This document shows positions 2,995 through 5,531 of a DNA stretch of 5,531 bases, one piece after another; position 1 is the stretch's first letter, and each line of letters begins with the position of its first letter. A model generated the notes under the pieces. It was not told the DNA's origin and did not search any database. It worked only from the letters and a program-made list of their open reading frames with translations. The stretch lies in the NCBI GenBank assembly GCA_937889795.1, contig CALBZH010000280.1, positions 1 to 5,531 of the forward strand, in the 5' to 3' direction. The stretch is from an uncultured Syntrophobacteraceae bacterium. GTDB taxonomy: Bacteria > Desulfobacterota > Syntrophobacteria > Syntrophobacterales > Syntrophobacteraceae. The position numbers and the translations under genes were made by a program.

Positions 2995-5531
2995 ATGCCG
3001 CCAACCTTCGAGCAGGACAAGCTCCTGCCTTATGGGCTCTACGATGCTTTGTTGGATGAAGGACTCCGGCAGGCGCTCGCGCGATATCCAGAACTGAAAA
3101 CAGTCTGGGGTAAGCTGGACCCTGAAGAACAGCCCTCTCGATATGCTGTCTTCGTTGCCAAGGTCGTTGAGCAGGCTCTACGGCAGGAAATGGATGCAGT
3201 TGCCCGTCTTGAGCTCTGCAATCGGATCGTGGATGTCATTGCTCAGAGCGACGGGAGAACCCATTTCGGAGAGCACAGGTTGGCGCCAGCAGCGAAACCG
3301 CTGTTGTTGGAGATAACACCTCCACACTATGCTCAGTCAGGTCTCTTACGTCCAGCCACATCCATCGTTGATAGCAGTCTGTTTACAGGTTCACCAAGTG
3401 AGCCTCAGCTTATCCATGAACTCCAGGCTGAAATGGCTTCTGCCGATGAGATCGACATTCTGATCTCGTTTATCAAATGGTCTGGACTGCGTCTTCTGGT
3501 ACCCGCTTTTGAGGATTTGCTGACTCGCGGTGTTCCCGTAAGGATGATCACGACTTCGTACATGGGGGCATCCGACTCACCTGCCGTGGAATGGATTGCC
3601 CGCCTGCCCAACGTCAGAGTGAAAGTGTCCTACGATACCGAGAGGACACGACTTCACGCCAAAGCGTATCATTTCAGGAGACACTCTGGATTTTCCACAG
3701 CCTATATCGGCTCGGCCAATATGTCTTCTGCGGCCATGACCAGCGGACTTGAGTGGAATCTCAAAATCACAACACAGGATATGCCGCACATTCTCGACAA
3801 GTTTTCCGCGGAGTTCGAAACCTACTGGAATAGCCGGGAGTTTGTCCGCTTTGATCCTGATAGGCCGGAAGCTTTGCGGGAGGCCATATCCTGCGCCCGA
3901 AACAAACAACTGGTTGCACCGACTGCTTTTTTCGACTTACAGCCATTCCCATTCCAGGAGCGTATCCTTGATGCGCTGATCGCAGAGCGCAGCATAAACA
4001 ATCACTGGCGGAATCTTGTTATTGCTGCCACAGGCACCGGGAAAACTCTCATCGCTGCATTTGATTTCAAGCGATTCTACAATGAGCACAGGCGACAAGC
4101 TCGGTTGCTCTTTGTGGCTCACCGCCGTGAGATTCTGGAACAAGCTGTTGCGACTTTCAGAAACGTCCTGCGTCTGCCTGATTTCGGCGAATTGCTTGTT
4201 GGTCCCCATCAGGCCAGCCGTTTGGAGCATCTGTTCTGCTCCGTGAGTATGCTGACCAGTCGTCGCCTTTGGGAGCAGGTAGAGGCAGATTTCTATGACT
4301 ATGTGGTCGTTGACGAAGCACATCACGGTCCGGCGGTTAGCTATCGACCGGTCTTTGACCATTTCAGACCTCGAATCCTTCTTGGGCTAACGGCGACTCC
4401 CGAACGTATGGATGGGGGAAGCGTCGCTTATGATTTCGGGAATCGTTTTGCCGCTGAGATTCGACTTCCCGAGGCGCTGGAAGAAAAACTGCTCTGCCCG
4501 TTCCAATACTTCGGGGTTGCTGATCCCGTGTCTCTTGATGCCGATAATTTCTGGAAACACGGGAAATACGATGAGGGTGAACTGGAGCGAGTGTACACCG
4601 GGGCTCATGCCCTTGCCATGCAACGTTTTAGGGCTATCTACGACGCGCTGCGGCATTACGAACCTGATCTGTCCACCGTAAAAGGTATTGGATTTTGCGT
4701 GACCGTCAAGCACGCGCAGTACATGGCGAGCATGTTCACGGAACAAGGAATCCGGTCAGGAGTTCTCACGGGGGAAACCGATGACGAAACGAGAGCCAAC
4801 CTGCTGAGCGCCTTGAAGAACGGGGAACTGACCTTCATCTTTACCAGGGATGTGCTCAACGAGGGGTTGGACATACCGGACATCAACACCGCTCTTTTTC
4901 TGCGCCCAACTGAGAGCCTCACCGTGTTTCTACAGCAATTGGGCCGCGGGTTGCGGCATGCGCCAGGCAAGGATTGTCTGACCGTCCTGGACTTCATTGG
5001 GCAAGCCCATCGCCGCTATCGTTTGGACACCAAATTCAAAGCGTTGCTCTCGAAGAAACGATTCGCCATCGACCGGGAGATCGAGTTCCATTTTCCCCAC
5101 CTGCCGGCTGGGTGTTCCATCCAACTCGACCGCCTTGCACGCAGGTATGTTCTCAGCAACATACGGGAGAACTTGCGAAACCTTGCCGTGCAGATTCCGG
5201 AACGGCTTCAGACTTTCGAAAACGAATCGAGGCTCCCTTTGAGCTTTGGGAGTTTTGTTCGTTGTCACGACTTTGATCCAGAGTTGCTTCTGAAAAAGGA
5301 ATCATGGTCTGGATGGAAGGCCAGAGCCCGGATTGCCCCGCTTCCCGTAGACCCTGATTTGAACCGACTCAAAGCAGCACTCGTTCGCGCCGCCCAGATC
5401 AATGGACCACGAGAAATCGCTCGCATGCGCAACGTGGTCAGGCAGCTTCGGAACAGCGATATTTCCGGTGCCCTTAACTCGGCCGGTGACTCTGCCTTGA
5501 GTATTCACTACCGGCTTTGGGCAAAACCGTG
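2995..5531 (+). CDS. PLD-family nuclease / DEAH superfamily 2 helicase fusion (partial, runs off right edge)
   Basis: An uninterrupted frame of 845 codons with no stop before the edge. Residues 1-110 match the alpha-helical N-terminus of this family. Residues ~130-290 form a phospholipase-D-like nuclease domain with one HKD-like motif: H221-A-K223, then GSAN (238-241) and SGLEWN (250-255). The Asp of classic HxKx4D is Arg228. The helicase core follows: PFQ (319-321), motif I ATGTGKT (345-351), FVAHRREIL (373-381), motif II DEAH (440-443), motif III LTATPER (465-471), motif V NEGLDIP (622-628) and motif VI QQLGRGLR (647-654). All key residues are intact. Residues after ~700 (HLPAGCSIQLDRLA) resemble the segment leading to the DUF3427 C-terminus, so perhaps 100-250 residues are missing. 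ATG 2995 is the only usable start: an in-frame TGA lies at 2986, and GAAGG at 2987-2991 is a short-spaced ribosome site. It is likely an ATP-driven nucleic-acid translocase coupled to cleavage, of a kind seen in mobile or defence loci; that role is inferred. Confidence 0.93.
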   Translation, partial: MPPTFEQDKLLPYGLYDALLDEGLRQALARYPELKTVWGKLDPEEQPSRYAVFVAKVVEQALRQEMDAVARLELCNRIVDVIAQSDGRTHFGEHRLAPAAKPLLLEITPPHYAQSGLLRPATSIVDSSLFTGSPSEPQLIHELQAEMASADEIDILISFIKWSGLRLLVPAFEDLLTRGVPVRMITTSYMGASDSPAVEWIARLPNVRVKVSYDTERTRLHAKAYHFRRHSGFSTAYIGSANMSSAAMTSGLEWNLKITTQDMPHILDKFSAEFETYWNSREFVRFDPDRPEALREAISCARNKQLVAPTAFFDLQPFPFQERILDALIAERSINNHWRNLVIAATGTGKTLIAAFDFKRFYNEHRRQARLLFVAHRREILEQAVATFRNVLRLPDFGELLVGPHQASRLEHLFCSVSMLTSRRLWEQVEADFYDYVVVDEAHHGPAVSYRPVFDHFRPRILLGLTATPERMDGGSVAYDFGNRFAAEIRLPEALEEKLLCPFQYFGVADPVSLDADNFWKHGKYDEGELERVYTGAHALAMQRFRAIYDALRHYEPDLSTVKGIGFCVTVKHAQYMASMFTEQGIRSGVLTGETDDETRANLLSALKNGELTFIFTRDVLNEGLDIPDINTALFLRPTESLTVFLQQLGRGLRHAPGKDCLTVLDFIGQAHRRYRLDTKFKALLSKKRFAIDREIEFHFPHLPAGCSIQLDRLARRYVLSNIRENLRNLAVQIPERLQTFENESRLPLSFGSFVRCHDFDPELLLKKESWSGWKARARIAPLPVDPDLNRLKAALVRAAQINGPREIARMRNVVRQLRNSDISGALNSAGDSALSIHYRLWAKP

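Noticed and set aside
3039..5508. Several minus-strand frames of 60-140 codons opposite the helicase
   Set aside because: All are antisense to an 845-codon frame with every helicase motif in place; none has a signature or ribosome site I could support.

Overview
The window is 5.5 kb of bacterial chromosome-like DNA, moderately GC-rich. It splits into two oppositely oriented halves around a 659-bp divergent intergenic region (2336-2994). I see no direct taxonomic marker. Tat-exported multi-cluster ferredoxins, exported rhodaneses and transglutaminase-like proteins fit an anaerobic or microaerophilic respiring bacterium (for example Desulfobacterota or Nitrospirota-like), but that is a guess from gene content.

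Left half, minus strand (2335 down to 1): a compact run of four co-directional genes whose products all appear to be exported. In transcription order they are a small Sec-exported rhodanese, a Sec-exported transglutaminase-like cysteine protein, a Tat-exported NrfC/TtrB/DmsB-type iron-sulfur subunit, and the first 43 codons of another protein with a Tat-like signal. The first two are 11 nt apart, the third follows a 98-nt gap holding a strong hairpin, and the fourth overlaps the third by ATGA. This looks like an operon for an exported redox enzyme. The rhodanese hints at sulfur chemistry, but the catalytic subunit is outside the window. The iron-sulfur protein has Leu in place of the second Cys of its third cluster motif, which suggests a [3Fe-4S] cluster as in NarH.

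Right half, plus strand (2995 to the window edge): one uninterrupted frame of at least 845 codons. It encodes an N-terminal phospholipase-D-type (HKD-like) nuclease domain followed by a complete superfamily 2 DEAH helicase core and the start of a C-terminal region. This architecture (COG3886 plus COG1061, often ending in DUF3427) is a credible mobile or defence-type gene. It is the largest gene here and continues past the right edge.

The most unusual part is just upstream of the helicase. A MutT-like Nudix hydrolase gene is reduced to its first ~25 and last ~23 codons (2812-2956). The middle, including the whole Nudix box, is missing and the two ends are in different frames. This suggests an ancestral Nudix plus PLD-helicase pair whose Nudix member was lost by internal deletion. 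The same intergenic region also holds two copies of a 15-bp dyad element 198 bp apart and a 10-bp inverted repeat in front of the helicase.
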